Of a DNA stretch of 64,000 nt, positions 10,330 through 21,344 are shown one piece after another. The stretch is from Armigeres subalbatus (taxonomy: Eukaryota > Arthropoda > Insecta > Diptera > Culicidae). Every line of letters begins with the position of its first letter. Position 1 is the first letter of the stretch. Both the position numbers and the translations under genes were made by a program. Under the pieces are notes generated by a model. The model made no database searches. It saw only the letters and a program-made list of their open reading frames with translations, and was not told the DNA's origin. The stretch is taken from positions 421,984,283-422,048,282 of the forward strand of contig NC_085140.1 in assembly GCF_024139115.2 (NCBI RefSeq), read 5' to 3'.

Positions 10330-13300
10330 CGAGATTTGTGAATTTTCAGACTTTGCCATAGAAATGTAATCTGATGGCATCAATTTTAATCCAGGGTACA
10401 AATAAATCAGGGTGATTTTTGTTAATACGCTCAATTTAAAGTAAGCTTCCGACCGCGACAGATCATCGACACCATGGAATTTGCCACCTGGCTTGATAAA
10501 AAAAACTACCCATATCTACTCGGCGCTACGGTTCGATCTCTTGATCCTCTTGAACTGCAGGTCCTGAAACTACCACATTGCTCATAAGTCATAGCCAACT
10601 TTGTTTTAGCATGGAGGAATGGTCTTGCTTTACTACCCTATTCAAATGCTGAGTTTCATGGAAACTGAATTTTTGCGTGCCGAAGATTATTTTTAATATA
10701 GTGATGTATAGACAAAACTTCCACTCAACTCGAAGGAAATGAACGGAAAAAATAATTTGGTTGCATAAGATAAATTCTGGTGAGATGCCGCACTTCAGTG
10801 ATCTGGTAGAACAGACTTGATTTATTGCCATAAATGTATGTGAGAGGGTGTCTTTTGTAGCGAAAACAAAAATGTAAGAAGTATCTGCTTATTGTTATCA
10901 GCCGAAAAAGTTAAACACTTTTATTTACGTCGCGTTGGCCGTAAAATTTCTAACGCTAGTTTTAATAAAGATTATTTGTACGGTTTCGGAATTTTTTTTA
11001 CGAATCCACAAGTTTGTTTCATTATTTGAATCCTCTAAAAACCTTGTAGGTTATGTTTGGAAGCAATTTATGCTTTGAGTGAAAATTATAGTGATGTGGC
11101 ATCTATCCCTTGCAATCGGTATAGATGCCGCAAAAAATCAGGGTGATACGCCGCACCTACCTACTATCAACACTTCAATAAAATATTATTATTAAGAGGG
11201 AAAATCATGTAAAATACGAAGATCAAGATATTGCAAGGGATTGGGAGGAGAATCCTGCCCAAAAAAAGCCAGACGTTCTTGGCTATTTGTTTCTTTATTA
11301 ATAACATGCTCCGACATTATTGATATTTGCAAATGAAACGATTTCGACTCAATCAGTGTCGTTTTGGTTATGCTTGCTTACTTCTAAAAACATCCCAATA
11401 ATAACTAATATAATCAATTTTATTGATTTATCAATTGATTTTTGAAATATTATGTTTTGAATTTCTGTTCGAAATATTGATGGTCCTATTCCTAAGTAAA
11501 CATGACAAATTATCACTACATGAAAACAATTTCACAAAAGTTTCAAAAAGCCTGAGTACCTGAGTTTCAAAATGTCTTCTATGAATCTTCTCAAATTTCC
11601 TGATTTTGTTCTGCAAGCAAAAATGTACAAATAAACAGAGACCGCAAAGCATAACCACACTCAAGTCTGCACTTTTGATGCCAGAACGGAAATAATTCCA
11701 AACACAAAGAAAATACAAACCTCGAAATTTTCAATTTCAATCATTGAAAACCCAAATTGTGGGTAAGTAAACACACAGGTTGATAGGCTCAGCTATTTGC
11801 AGTTGTACTCTCGCAGTCGTTTGTTATTGTTAAAAGGGAAACAACCTGGTCCTACTCAAACAAATGCAATGACCCATTGAACGTCCACTTCCTTCATCAC
11901 CGCATCGCACCACCTTTGACCGAAGGGAAATCCCCCGCCAAAGTGCATTACAAGTGCATCGACAACCTTCTTATGTTTTAAAATATGCTGACTGATTTAT
12001 CTTCCACCAGAATTTCTTTCCGGCAATTCCAGCGTTACCTTCATGCTCTTCGCTGTTGAATTTCAACCGGCAACAGGGGAAGTGAGGAAGAATTATTTGG
12101 CCCAGATGAGCAATTTATTTATTTTCGGCGTACCACCACTATCGCCACTTCTTCTCTTTGTAAGCGTTTTGTCTTTGTGCATATGAGGAAGAAGATACAC
12201 TTTCTTTGCATTTTTCCTTGGTCTTCCTTGGTTGCACCTCTATATCTATCTGGGAGGAAAGGAACCCACGCAACTGTCGGCATCTTTTCTCCGCGCACCG
12301 CATGTGGAGTTTCGGCTAGGGTTCAAGCGAGAATAATTCTCAACGCATCATGTGTTTTTCGTTCTATTTTTTGCCTAATGCCTCACTCGAGCAATCGGAA
12401 TCGAAGGGAGAGATGCACTTGCAGGAACGTCGTCGGCGAAAATGCGCACCGCATGCGTTCAATGTCTTTTATTATATGCTTTCTCGGTTCAACTTTCATA
12501 ATGGGTGCAATTCGTTTGGGATCTGTTAGCATGAGGACTGTGCGCGCTGAGGTCACCGAGGGCCATCGTCGGGAAGATAGATTGCCGCAGATCCCAAAAA
12601 TAGAATCAATAACAATAGATGTACTACCCGATAGCCATCATTATGCTGCGTCACACCGAAGTGATTGGTGGCGCTTGGGATGGGACTTTGGAAGCCAACG
12701 TAGACCAATGGTTTGAGTATTCATTAGGAGGAAATTAAGCAGCTTATACCAATGACGTCAAATCGGTGTCCGGTTACTGAATTGAATAACAATTAATGTG
12801 TATTGTTGAACTGTTAGTCTAGAAACCGATATGAAGAAACCATTTTTGAATGGGTATATGTGGTTTCTGAATAGGTGCTATCACTAGTCGAGGTTGAAAT
12901 GAAGACGAGACCAAATTGGAAACATATTTTATCATTAGGATCAAATAGAGATTAGCAATTCATAGATATTTTCTACATATGCATGTTTTTGTTTTAAACT
13001 TCTTACAAAATCTTACAAAAATCTAAATTGTGGTAATTGTTCAAAATTAAACTTTTGCAAAAGATTTGTAAAGTGTATTACGCTTCACTTTTTGGAATTT
13101 CATTAAAAAATGTCTGAAAAAATTAAATTCGATTGGGCAAAAACATTGTGTGAAGCCTGCCGTTTCATTGGGTTATTCCTTCAGAAGTAGAATGATTCTG
13201 CGAGATTAATAATGAACAAAATCAAGCACATTCAGTTCAATAACATACCGAGCCTGAGAGTCTTTTCACGAAACAAACGAAATGGGAACAATAACGGTCG

Positions 13301-15040
13301 GGAAATGTTTAAAGTATGCCAGAAGGATAAAGCAGCAGCTGATCGTCCCGTTTCTCCGGTGGGTGGACTGTGAAGAAGTCGAAAAGAGGTTAGAAATTGA
13401 AATTGAATTTAGATTGCTTCATATATTGATGCCGCTGATAAATATTGTTTCCTCGTATTCGGACTGCTTGCTCTTGCTGCAAGCAGTAAACCGTAGCCGA
13501 AGAAAATTGAAAGGTAGTTCCTAGGAGAGGTAAACGGAAAGGTGGGGCATTTGGTTTGCACAGAACAAAAAGGAACCGAAGAAAGCAGGCAGGATCATAT
13601 CTCGGCATCTAAATGGCATCAATTGAAACGACGAGGCTGGGGTGGGGTGGATTAAATCCTTCTTATATTTTCGATCTGCGACGAGGGAGATCACAATTGG
13701 AAACAAAAATTTGCTTCTGAATTTTTGAGTTTTGATGTTTTGTAGTGGCATGGTTATTGAAACGTGTCCTCGTATTGAACTTTGTTCCAAATACAGAAAT
13801 ATTCTACTTATGTCTAATTTGTTAAATTATCAAGACCAAAAGAACCGGGTAGTCTAATGAGGACCGATGGTGACCGTAGATATCTTCCATTTCCTTATGT
13901 TTCATTTAAAACCACGTACGATGCCAATTGTTAACTTGCATCACATTTGAGACATGACTCAAAAAATAAAAACAGCAAAACAAGCATACAAATTTAATGA
14001 AATCTCAATTCTCTGGTACACAGCCACATTGTTTACTTCGTCATTTCGTATAAGATAAACCTGAACATTTTCCAAAAATTCCCAATCTCTATTTGGCAGC
14101 CTCACCGAAACAGAAGAAAAAAACAAGAACATTAATCTCAGCCGTAAAATGAGCCAACAACAATTACGGTTTCTCTATCTCGGTTCACGTCTGCACGTGA
14201 GTTCTTGCAGTTCTAGACGCTTGTTCATTATCTTGGTAGGTAGGTAAGGTAGCTGGTGGACGACGAGGGTGCTGCAACGCAGCAGTAGGGCACAAATCGG
14301 TGTGAATGGCGGAGAGGAAAAATTCCTCATCAAACATTCGTCAAAATTTCAGCACTGTAATAATTCATCAATATTGTATGCCATCATCTTGACGGGCGAA
14401 AACAACACCACTTGGGATTAACTTGCGTGTGGGAAGAAAGCAAATTGCTCCGTGAATGTGGATTTTAATCAGATCGTTTTGTGCTCTCAAGACCTATATT
14501 TTGCTTCCACCGTTTTTCACTTTACCTCAAGGATTTGAACATTTTCGACGATGTGAAGATTGTTGATTATCGAATTTGTGACGTTAGTTCAATAAAAAAT
14601 TACTTACTCATATACCCGTGAGTGCAACTGAATTAAAGCAATTAAGCAAGACACTGACTCTTGTGGTTCGTTGCATCCTTTCGTCATAATTTTCACCAAC
14701 TTATAATTTAATTGTTGGCAGGATTGTATATCAGAACGTCGGCTCCAGGGGTATTGCGATTGCATTGACAAAAAGATAGATCGATACATATATGCAATTC
14801 ACAATGCGAACGGTTTCTCAAGGTATTCCTTTTTCGTGGAAAGACAATCTCCCTTGCTTCTTCAAAAAATCTGGAAACAACAAACGTTCTATTTATGGAA
14901 TATTCTTGTTTTAGGATTTTTGGAGAATTTCTCATTTAGAAACTTTTTCTCCCAGAACTCAAATAAATTTTCTCTGCCTGGAATTTGTAGAAATCCCTGC
15001 TTCGAGGATCTTAAGAAATAACTTCCTTCAGCCAAGATGA
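10330..15040. other. non-coding stretch, no recognised gene
   Basis: Mostly unique-looking AT-rich DNA. The longest frame is 12177-12716 plus (179 codons). It has scattered Met, several hydrophobic stretches and no recognisable family, and its region is more GC-balanced than the flanks. I do not call it coding. Phrases such as ATCAGGGTGAT (about 10408 and 11135) recur, hinting at an old duplicated repeat. Confidence 0.5.
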
Positions 15041-16360
15041 ATAAAAGGCTATTCACAAATTACGTATCGCTATAGGAGGTGGGGTGGAGTCGAGTCGAGC
15101 GTTGTGATTCATACAAAATGATTAAACTTGGAAGTCCAAAATCGTTTAATTTAGCGTTCAGTTATTTATTCTCGATAACTACTCTGGGGAATTTCTTCCT
15201 CACGAATTGCGATTAAATCTTCCTCTATGAATTATAGGACATTTCTTCTCCTTGTATACTTGGGAATTCCTTCAGCATGAGCATGAGCATGATTGACCGC
15301 CCACGGTTGCTATTCCGTTATTGCCAGGCCAGCTGTAATTACACAGAGAACCAATAGATAAAGTTTGGGACTATCATCATCTTCAATGTGTAAGAACTGG
15401 TGACCCAAAAATGAGCAATACCAGCGCCGGCCGTGTCCGAATGCACTTCCTGTTGGATATATGGGGTAGGGAGTGTGGCAGGGTTCGTTTTGGTAAACGG
15501 TCTGCCGTGTATAGCGTGTAGTTTGATTTAAAACAAAAACAATCGAAAAACGCTAAATATTTTATTGATCAGATGCGAACTAAATTTTCACTTTCTGATT
15601 AACTTACTCACCCGCACAAAGCCAAACTAAATTTCGACGACCGGCCGATCGCTCTGCTTACTGGAGAATCTGAAACACGAGAAATCACGCACTGAACTGA
15701 TTAACTTTATTAGCGGCCGCGCAATGCAGATCACAATATTTCGCTACAGGCGTTGCTATCCCATACGGCATTTGTGATCAACATGATTCAACCAGTAGAA
15801 GCATAAGTACTAGAATGCTAATGGCGTTGTTAGCATTAAATATGTTTTCTCGATACAGAAATTGACTACTTATTGTGTGTCATGTTGTAGAAAATGTTTT
15901 GTTTTTGTCAACTACATTGATTTGACACTTGAGGTACCGGTACTTTGGCTGCCAGGCCGCGGAAAACTAGATGTTGGTCACGTGATTTGGAGCGACAATA
16001 GCAATGATTTTATTTTTAAATCAACTATTCAACCATAGTAACCCGTATTTTGCATAAAGGGTTTGGTTGGTACCTTGAATGTCAAAATTATTATTTTGGT
16101 TTGCTTGTTCACAAGAATAAAAATTGAGCTACTGTGATGAAAAACATGGACATCTGACACATAAAGTATCGCCTTGAACAAAACATCTTAATCTCAAAAT
16201 TTGAAGCGTTCAGAACAATCTAATAGTTATGCATCTACTGGTTTTATTCTACCAGTTTAAAAAGAAATAAATGCAAACACCTAAGAAAGGATATTGTTCC
16301 CCACCTACGAAATATTTGAAGGATATGAAAATTGTTTTAAGCTTTCAGTGGAATGTATTT
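15040..16360. other. non-coding; GC-balanced segment at 15290-15530
   Basis: Around 15050-15120 a G-rich motif (GGAGGTGGGGTGGAGTCGAG) follows ACAAATTACGTATCGC. Positions 15290-15530 and 15600-15780 are more GC-balanced than their surroundings, but all six frames have frequent stops. A dispersed repeat or an enhancer are both possible; I cannot tell which. Confidence 0.4.
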
Positions 16361-16778
16361 ACTTGTCATAAGACGAGTTTGTTCACGTAAAAAAAATGTT
16401 TTTATTTTATTAATATTTCTAATACTTTTTTGCCAAAGCAGGCGCTTAATGATATGTATAAGAAAAAACTTATACATCGCATTAGTTACATACATTCCGA
16501 AACTTATACTTTTCATTAACATATGAATGTTATTAGCTTTTTGATATGATTACAGTCCGACTGGGGTGTTTTTTGATATATTTTGGGTTTTTCAGTTTGA
16601 TATATTCCAACGGGTTTTATATTTGCATTGCCCGACGTATCGGCAATGCCGAATAAACGGGGTGAGAGTACGAGACACTGAAGATGGTCTTACTGTTGAG
16701 GTCGAAATACGTATCTGCCAAAGGTACAATAAAGTAGTGGAATTAAATGGAATAGTACAAACTCGTCTTATGACAAGT
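16361..16778. mobile_element. foldback element, CATAAGACGAG family
   Basis: The left end ACTTGTCATAAGACGAGTTT is the exact complement of the right end. The right arm (16668-16778: ACACTGAAGATGGTC, GTTGAGGTCGAAATACG) matches the arm of the copy at 32252-32533. The interior left of it is unrelated AT-rich sequence, so the left arm is reduced to about 20 bp. The 113-codon frame at 16566-16907 overlaps this arm and is not a gene. Confidence 0.75.
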
Positions 16779-16945
16779 ATGAACGATAGTTTTGAATCGT
16801 GCCGATCCGAGACGCCACCGCCGCTGTTCAAAATAGATCGGCGCACAGGTCTACTGACGGAGAGTTCTGCTACGAATGAATTTCTCCCGATACTGATTCT
16901 CGTTTAGTGAAATATATTCAACCGTCTAAGACGAGTTTAATTTTT

Positions 16946-17223
16946 TCAATTAATTGATTAAAATTTATTGGCTTTTTTCGGTGACGATGAAATCAAAAAA
17001 GACGTAATTCGCTAATGCGACCATTTCCTTTCTTCGGTCAAACTAAACTTGGAGAGTTTGACCGAGGTTGGGAAATGGTCGCATTAGCGAATTACGTCTG
17101 ATGATGGCTGAAGAATAGTAGGCCGAAACGCGTAACGTGAAAAATGTTTTTTTTGATTTCATCGTCACCGAAAAAAGCCAATCAATTTTAATTAATGAAT
17201 TTCACGGTGATTAGCTCAAACCA
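16946..17223. mobile_element. 278-bp foldback insertion with 13-bp flanking repeats
   Basis: GAGTTTAATTTTT stands at 16933-16945 and again at 17224-17236. Inside, inverted arms carry GGCTTTTTTCGGTGACGATG and, nested within, GACGTAATTCGCTAATGCGA. On the right the two blocks are separated by about 50 bases containing GGCCGAAACGCGTAACG. The long duplication argues against a simple TA- or TTAA-type cut-and-paste MITE, although low-complexity T runs make part of the 13-bp match cheap. Confidence 0.65.
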
Positions 17224-17236
17224 GAGTTTAATTTTT

Positions 17237-17615
17237 GCCTTTCTCGTACACCTAGGTTTAACGAAAAGGCTATATGTATATTAACTTCCACGATTTTGTG
17301 ATAGAAGGTTCGGAGACCCATAGTGTTATATACCAATCGACTCAGCTCAACGAATTAAGATGATGTCTGTCTGTGTGTATGTGTGTGCGTGTGTGTATGT
17401 ATTTGCGCAAAATAAAACTCACTCATCCTTAAGGCACTTATCTTGATCTGATTTATTTGCATTCGACGGGGAATCCTGTCCTATTGTTTCCTATTGAAAA
17501 TTGGCGAAATCGGACTATGGGATCAAAAGTTATGGCCAAAATACGATTTATATATCTAATGTACGAGAAAGGCACACACACTGCTAGGTGGATCAATCAA
17601 GGTTTTTTTATGTCT
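17237..17615 (+). repeat. dispersed repeat with CTTTCTCGTAC / GTACGAGAAAG ends
   Basis: It begins GCCTTTCTCGTACAC and closes with GTACGAGAAAGGCAC followed by GGTGGATCAATCAAGG and a T run. A second copy lies at 39262-39715 and a 3' piece at 25555-25615. Shared interior landmarks are GAGACCCATAGT, TATATACCAATCGA, CAGCTC and a TG microsatellite (17368-17405). Short terminal inverted repeats suggest a MITE-like unit, but I see no clean target duplication. Confidence 0.65.
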
Positions 17616-18094
17616 TTATTACCGAGACTTTTAGCGTCAAGACGAGTTTGGTACTTTCCATTTCCATTTCTTTTGCAATGCGGATGTGCTTTGCTCTATA
17701 CACATTTCTTCAACGACGTTCTCCAAGCGACTGTACCCCGATTAGCATAAAGTCGTTTGGTATAATGGCCGTTTGGCATGATGGTTATTTGCCATATTTG
17801 TTATTTGAGCTATGTGAGGAACAAGTAAGATTTTTTGAGAGATTCACTTACGTTGTTTCCTTCTTATAAGCAGTACATGATAATTGAAAGCGGGATTGTA
17901 CGGCATGACAAATTAAGAATAAAGGAGCTTCCTGTCAACACGGGAACATTTAAAATGTTTACGCAACTACCAGCAAGATATATCAGTATAACATATATTT
18001 AAAATTGGTGGCTTGTTTCGTTTTTCATGTGAGGGCATGCCATCAAACTTGCCCATTTCTCCCTTTTATTAGGAAATTGATTCTAATTTATATA

Positions 18095-18215
18095 GGGTAA
18101 TTTGCCAAATGTTGAACGGCTAATTTCTTCGCCTATTGTTGAACGCACGTGCATTTCTTATGGAAGTTCAACAATAGGCGACAAAATTAGCCGTTCAACA
18201 TTTGGCGGTTTGCCC
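18095..18215. mobile_element. 121-bp TA-flanked palindromic MITE
   Basis: The arms of about 50 bp are near-perfect complements: left GGGTAATTTGCCAAATGTTG, right ending GGCGGTTTGCCC. TA is present on both sides (18093-18094, 18216-18217). Confidence 0.82.
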
Positions 18216-18239
18216 TAATTCAATATTTTAGCGTGCCTC

Positions 18240-19335
18240 AAATCTATCAAATGCATCCTTTCAAAGAAAGGATCATATCTCCCCTTGCATTGAACCAAGC
18301 AAATGCTTGAATTGAAAGATGGAGTCATATCCTCACTGGCTTCTGCTGGGCAAATGCATCCGTCGAATAAAGGGATCATTACTTCCTTTCCTGAGGCCTA
18401 GCAAATACCTGAATTGAAAGAAAAAACCAAATCGTCTCTTGCCGTCTGCCGGACAAATGCATCCTTTGAAAGAAGGGAAATATCTTCCCTTGTCTTAAGG
18501 TGGTTATACAACAAAGCCACAAATCGGCCATCTTTGAAACCACGTGCTTTTTTCAGGCGATTTTCAAGATCACAGATTGAGAGAATTATAACGCACATAG
18601 TGATGATAAATCGTAGACTCGTTTGCTTACTTATTCTATACAATCGGCTTCAGTTTCAGCACTGTATGAAAAGTATTGAGTCATATTTTACCTGTTGAAG
18701 ATAGGAAGTCCCGAATTGAAAGAAGTAACAATTTCCTCTATTGGATATCCTCTTTTGCAAGGATATCCTCTTTTGCATTCTACCGGGAAAATGCATTTTT
18801 TAAGAAGAGATCACATATTCGTTTGCCCTCAACCGAGCAAACGCCTGAATTGAATTAAAGAACTATGTCCTCTTTTACTTTTTGCCGGGAAAATGCATAC
18901 TCTGGAAGAAGGAACCTTATCTAGACTTGCCTCTAACTGAGCAAATGCTTTAGTTGAAAGAAGGAACCATATCGTCTTTTGCCTTCTGCTGGACCTTCTA
19001 CCATTCTCTGAAAGAAGGGATAATATTTTCCCTCGCCTTAAACCGAGCAAATGCCTGATTTGAAAGAAGAAAGCATATCGTATTTTGCCATCTGCCGGGC
19101 AAATGTATCCTTTGATAGAAGAAACCATAGCTTCTCTTGCCGTCTGTCGGGAAGATACATTCTCTGAGAGAAGGAATCATATCTTCCCTTGCCTTAAACC
19201 GTGCAATTGCCTTATCATATCCTCTCTTGCCTTCGCTGAGAAAATGCATCCTTTGAAAAAACGAATTATATCTTCCCTTTCCTTGAACTGAATAATGCAT
19301 ACATTGAGAATAGGAACCATACATAATGTGTGTTA
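18240..19335. repeat. satellite with ~100-bp units (AAATGCATCCTTTGAAAGAAGG)
   Basis: Variants of AAATGCATCC start near 18252, 18353, 18456, 18791, 18892, 19102 and 19242, with neighbours 101-103 bp apart. Each unit has two halves: one with AAATGCATCC...GAAAGAAGG, one with GAGCAAATGCCTGAATTGAAAG. Positions 18490-18740 are interrupted by unrelated sequence. All frames of 60-108 codons here, on both strands, are satellite translations. Confidence 0.8.
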
Positions 19336-19423
19336 CATATTCTCCCTTGTGTTATGCCGGGTTTTTAGAGTTAGAACGACAAAGTATGCTTTCAAAGAGG
19401 TGATTATATCTCTTTTAGAAATA

Positions 19424-19576
19424 ACTGAAAATCGAGTCGTTTTCGGCCGTTGCAGTCTTGTAGAGTAGCAAAAACAAGTTTACTTCTGCATCCGACGGTT
19501 TCGGTAATTTGCAGAAGTGAAATTGTTTTTGCTTCTTTACAAGACTGCAACGGCAGAAAACGACTTGATTTTCAAT
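19424..19576. mobile_element. 153-bp TA-flanked foldback MITE
   Basis: The left arm ACTGAAAATCGAGTCGTTTT pairs with the right arm ending AACGACTTGATTTTCAAT. Inner arms (GTTGCAGTCTTGTAGAGTAGC and its counterpart) extend pairing to about 65 bp. TA at 19422-19423 and 19577-19578. Confidence 0.75.
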
Positions 19577-19839
19577 TAAGTTTTCCACAGTCGTGCAGAA
19601 ATAACTTCATTTGCTTTTTATTACTGTTTTCGTTTGGAAAATAGGTTTTTCTCTTGAGCACTTTTAATTTTACTATTCGAGTTTCATGTTTTTTAGTTTA
19701 TCTTAGTCAACGACGACCTTGGTAGAAAGACCCAGAGGTACAAAGATGTTAAGAATTTCGGTAAAAGAATTACCGAATTTCGGTAAAAAAGAATACCGAG
19801 ATCTCGGCTGTTTGCTGAAGTCAGCATAATAATTTAAGT

Positions 19840-19955
19840 GTGTACACAACTATTATGCCAAATAACCATTACGCCAAACGGTCGTTATGCCAAACGATCT
19901 TTATGCTAAGCGGCCATATGCCAAACGACTTTATTCCAAATGATCTACCGCCTTC
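19840..19955. repeat. ATGCCAAACG short repeat
   Basis: Six to seven irregular units of TATGCCAAACGGTCGT / TATGCCAAACGATCTT. A related theme (CCCGAATGACAAACG) runs at 20855-21030. Confidence 0.6.
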
Positions 19956-20224
19956 CAAACTTAAACTGGTTATTTCTCTTCTTAATGTCTTACACACTTA
20001 ATTTTTTTCGCCGAGATCTCAGCATTTTTTGTTTATTTTCCCGAAGTGGGCACCGCCGAGTTTCAGCAAACATGATTTTTGCCGAGATCTAAGTAAAAGT
20101 GACGTTTCAGTTGCTGAGATACGGTAAATATTATGCCGAAAATCAGTAATAAACCAAATGTTATGCCGAAGTTCAGTTCTGAAATTTACTGAGCTACAGC
20201 GGTGCCCGATTTTGACGAGCTCGA

Positions 20225-20660
20225 GAAAGAAAAAGTTAGTGTGTAAGCCTTGGACATACAAAGAGAACATGCTCCGGCGTCTCTTCGACGTTCTTACATT
20301 CTGGACACAACGGTGAGCTAGCGTGACCAAACCGATGCTGATAATTCTTGAAACCTTTCGGGTCACAGCCGTCCATTTTAATGGGTATTTCGACCATCCA
20401 ACCGTCAGTTTGCCGACTTCCAGTGCCTTAAAAGCAGAGGTTACTGGCAGACAAATCATCACCTAATCCGGATCGCACCGGACAAATCAGCCTTCCTAAT
20501 CCAGATCGACATTTGAACCTAGCCTAGACTACACTGCGGCTGTAGTGCATCCATCAGCTCCTCCTACGACGTGATCTCGGCTAGAATACTGCACAAGATC
20601 ACCGTCTCTGGAGCTAAGGCTTTGACTTGCGCCTCTGCGCCCAACGATTTTGCATTGCGC
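20225..20660 (-). pseudogene. R1/I-like LINE scar: ORF1 (Gag) part joined to RT C-terminus
   Basis: On the minus strand, 20660-20400 reads like the end of a non-LTR Gag: EAQVKALAPETVILCSILAE, EELMDALQPQCSLG, VQMSIWIRKADLSGAIRIR, then ICLPVTSAFKALEVGKLTVGW ending SKYPLK. In-frame stops and one frameshift break it. Where Gag should continue into its CCHC knuckles, the sequence shifts frame into KNYQHRFGHASSPLCPEC and HVLFVC, a C-x2-C-x8-H-x4-C motif typical of the extreme C-terminus of R1- and I-type polymerases. Everything between (the rest of Gag, endonuclease, RT) is missing. An internal deletion of a once complete element is the simplest explanation. The clade call is by motif only. Confidence 0.65.
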
Positions 20661-20854
20661 TCCTGCATAATCGAGCTATGAACCACAGGGTCTTTCTTTT
20701 ACTCGAAAAATGCCTCTCCGGTTTGTGTACACCTGGTAGGTACTTATCACGTTTTCGCTCAAGTCGCTTTGTTCCAGATCTTCTCTAATTTTTTTTAAAA
20801 GTGTTGCACGTCGTAGCGTCGTTAGCCTTGACTTATACAGCGATTCTATTATAA

Positions 20855-21030
20855 ACGCCCAAATAACATAAACCCGAATTTCATTCGCCCGAATGACAAA
20901 CGTCCGAATTCCATTCGCTCGAATAGACCAGATGCCAGAAAAGACCAAACACCCGAAAAGACCACCTGCCCGAATGGATCATGAGCCCGAATGGACCATT
21001 GACCCGAATGATCAAATGCCCGAACCAATC
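20855..21030. repeat. CCCGAATG short repeat
   Basis: About nine irregular units of CCCGAATGGACCATTGA / CCCGAATGACAAACG, the same kind of array as at 19840-19955 but with a different core. Confidence 0.6.
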
Positions 21031-21344
21031 GTTAAGCCAAGTTGAGTTAAATTAATGATTTTTGAGTGTGTTACTTCTACGTAAAGTTAAGCGATTTACA
21101 ATGATATGGAAATGCTAATATCATCTTCCAAACTTGGACGTAAATGCTCATGATAGAATTAGAGGCGAAAGTATAGAATTGATGATTCCATTAGGATACG
21201 GCAGGCATGAAGAATGTTTTTATTGAAGTCGATTTGAAAGCGAGCGGAGGGCAATATTTGTGATGGCACATATCACCTTCCTTCCTTCTGCCATGGAAGA
21301 TTTTTTTGATATGCCAAATGTGATTGGTGTGATATGTGCCGCAC

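Noticed and set aside
12177..12716. 179-codon plus-strand frame, one of the longer non-TE open frames.
   Set aside because: No recognisable domain or convincing signal peptide at the start, odd composition with clustered Met, Arg and Ser, and no splice or promoter context that I can defend.
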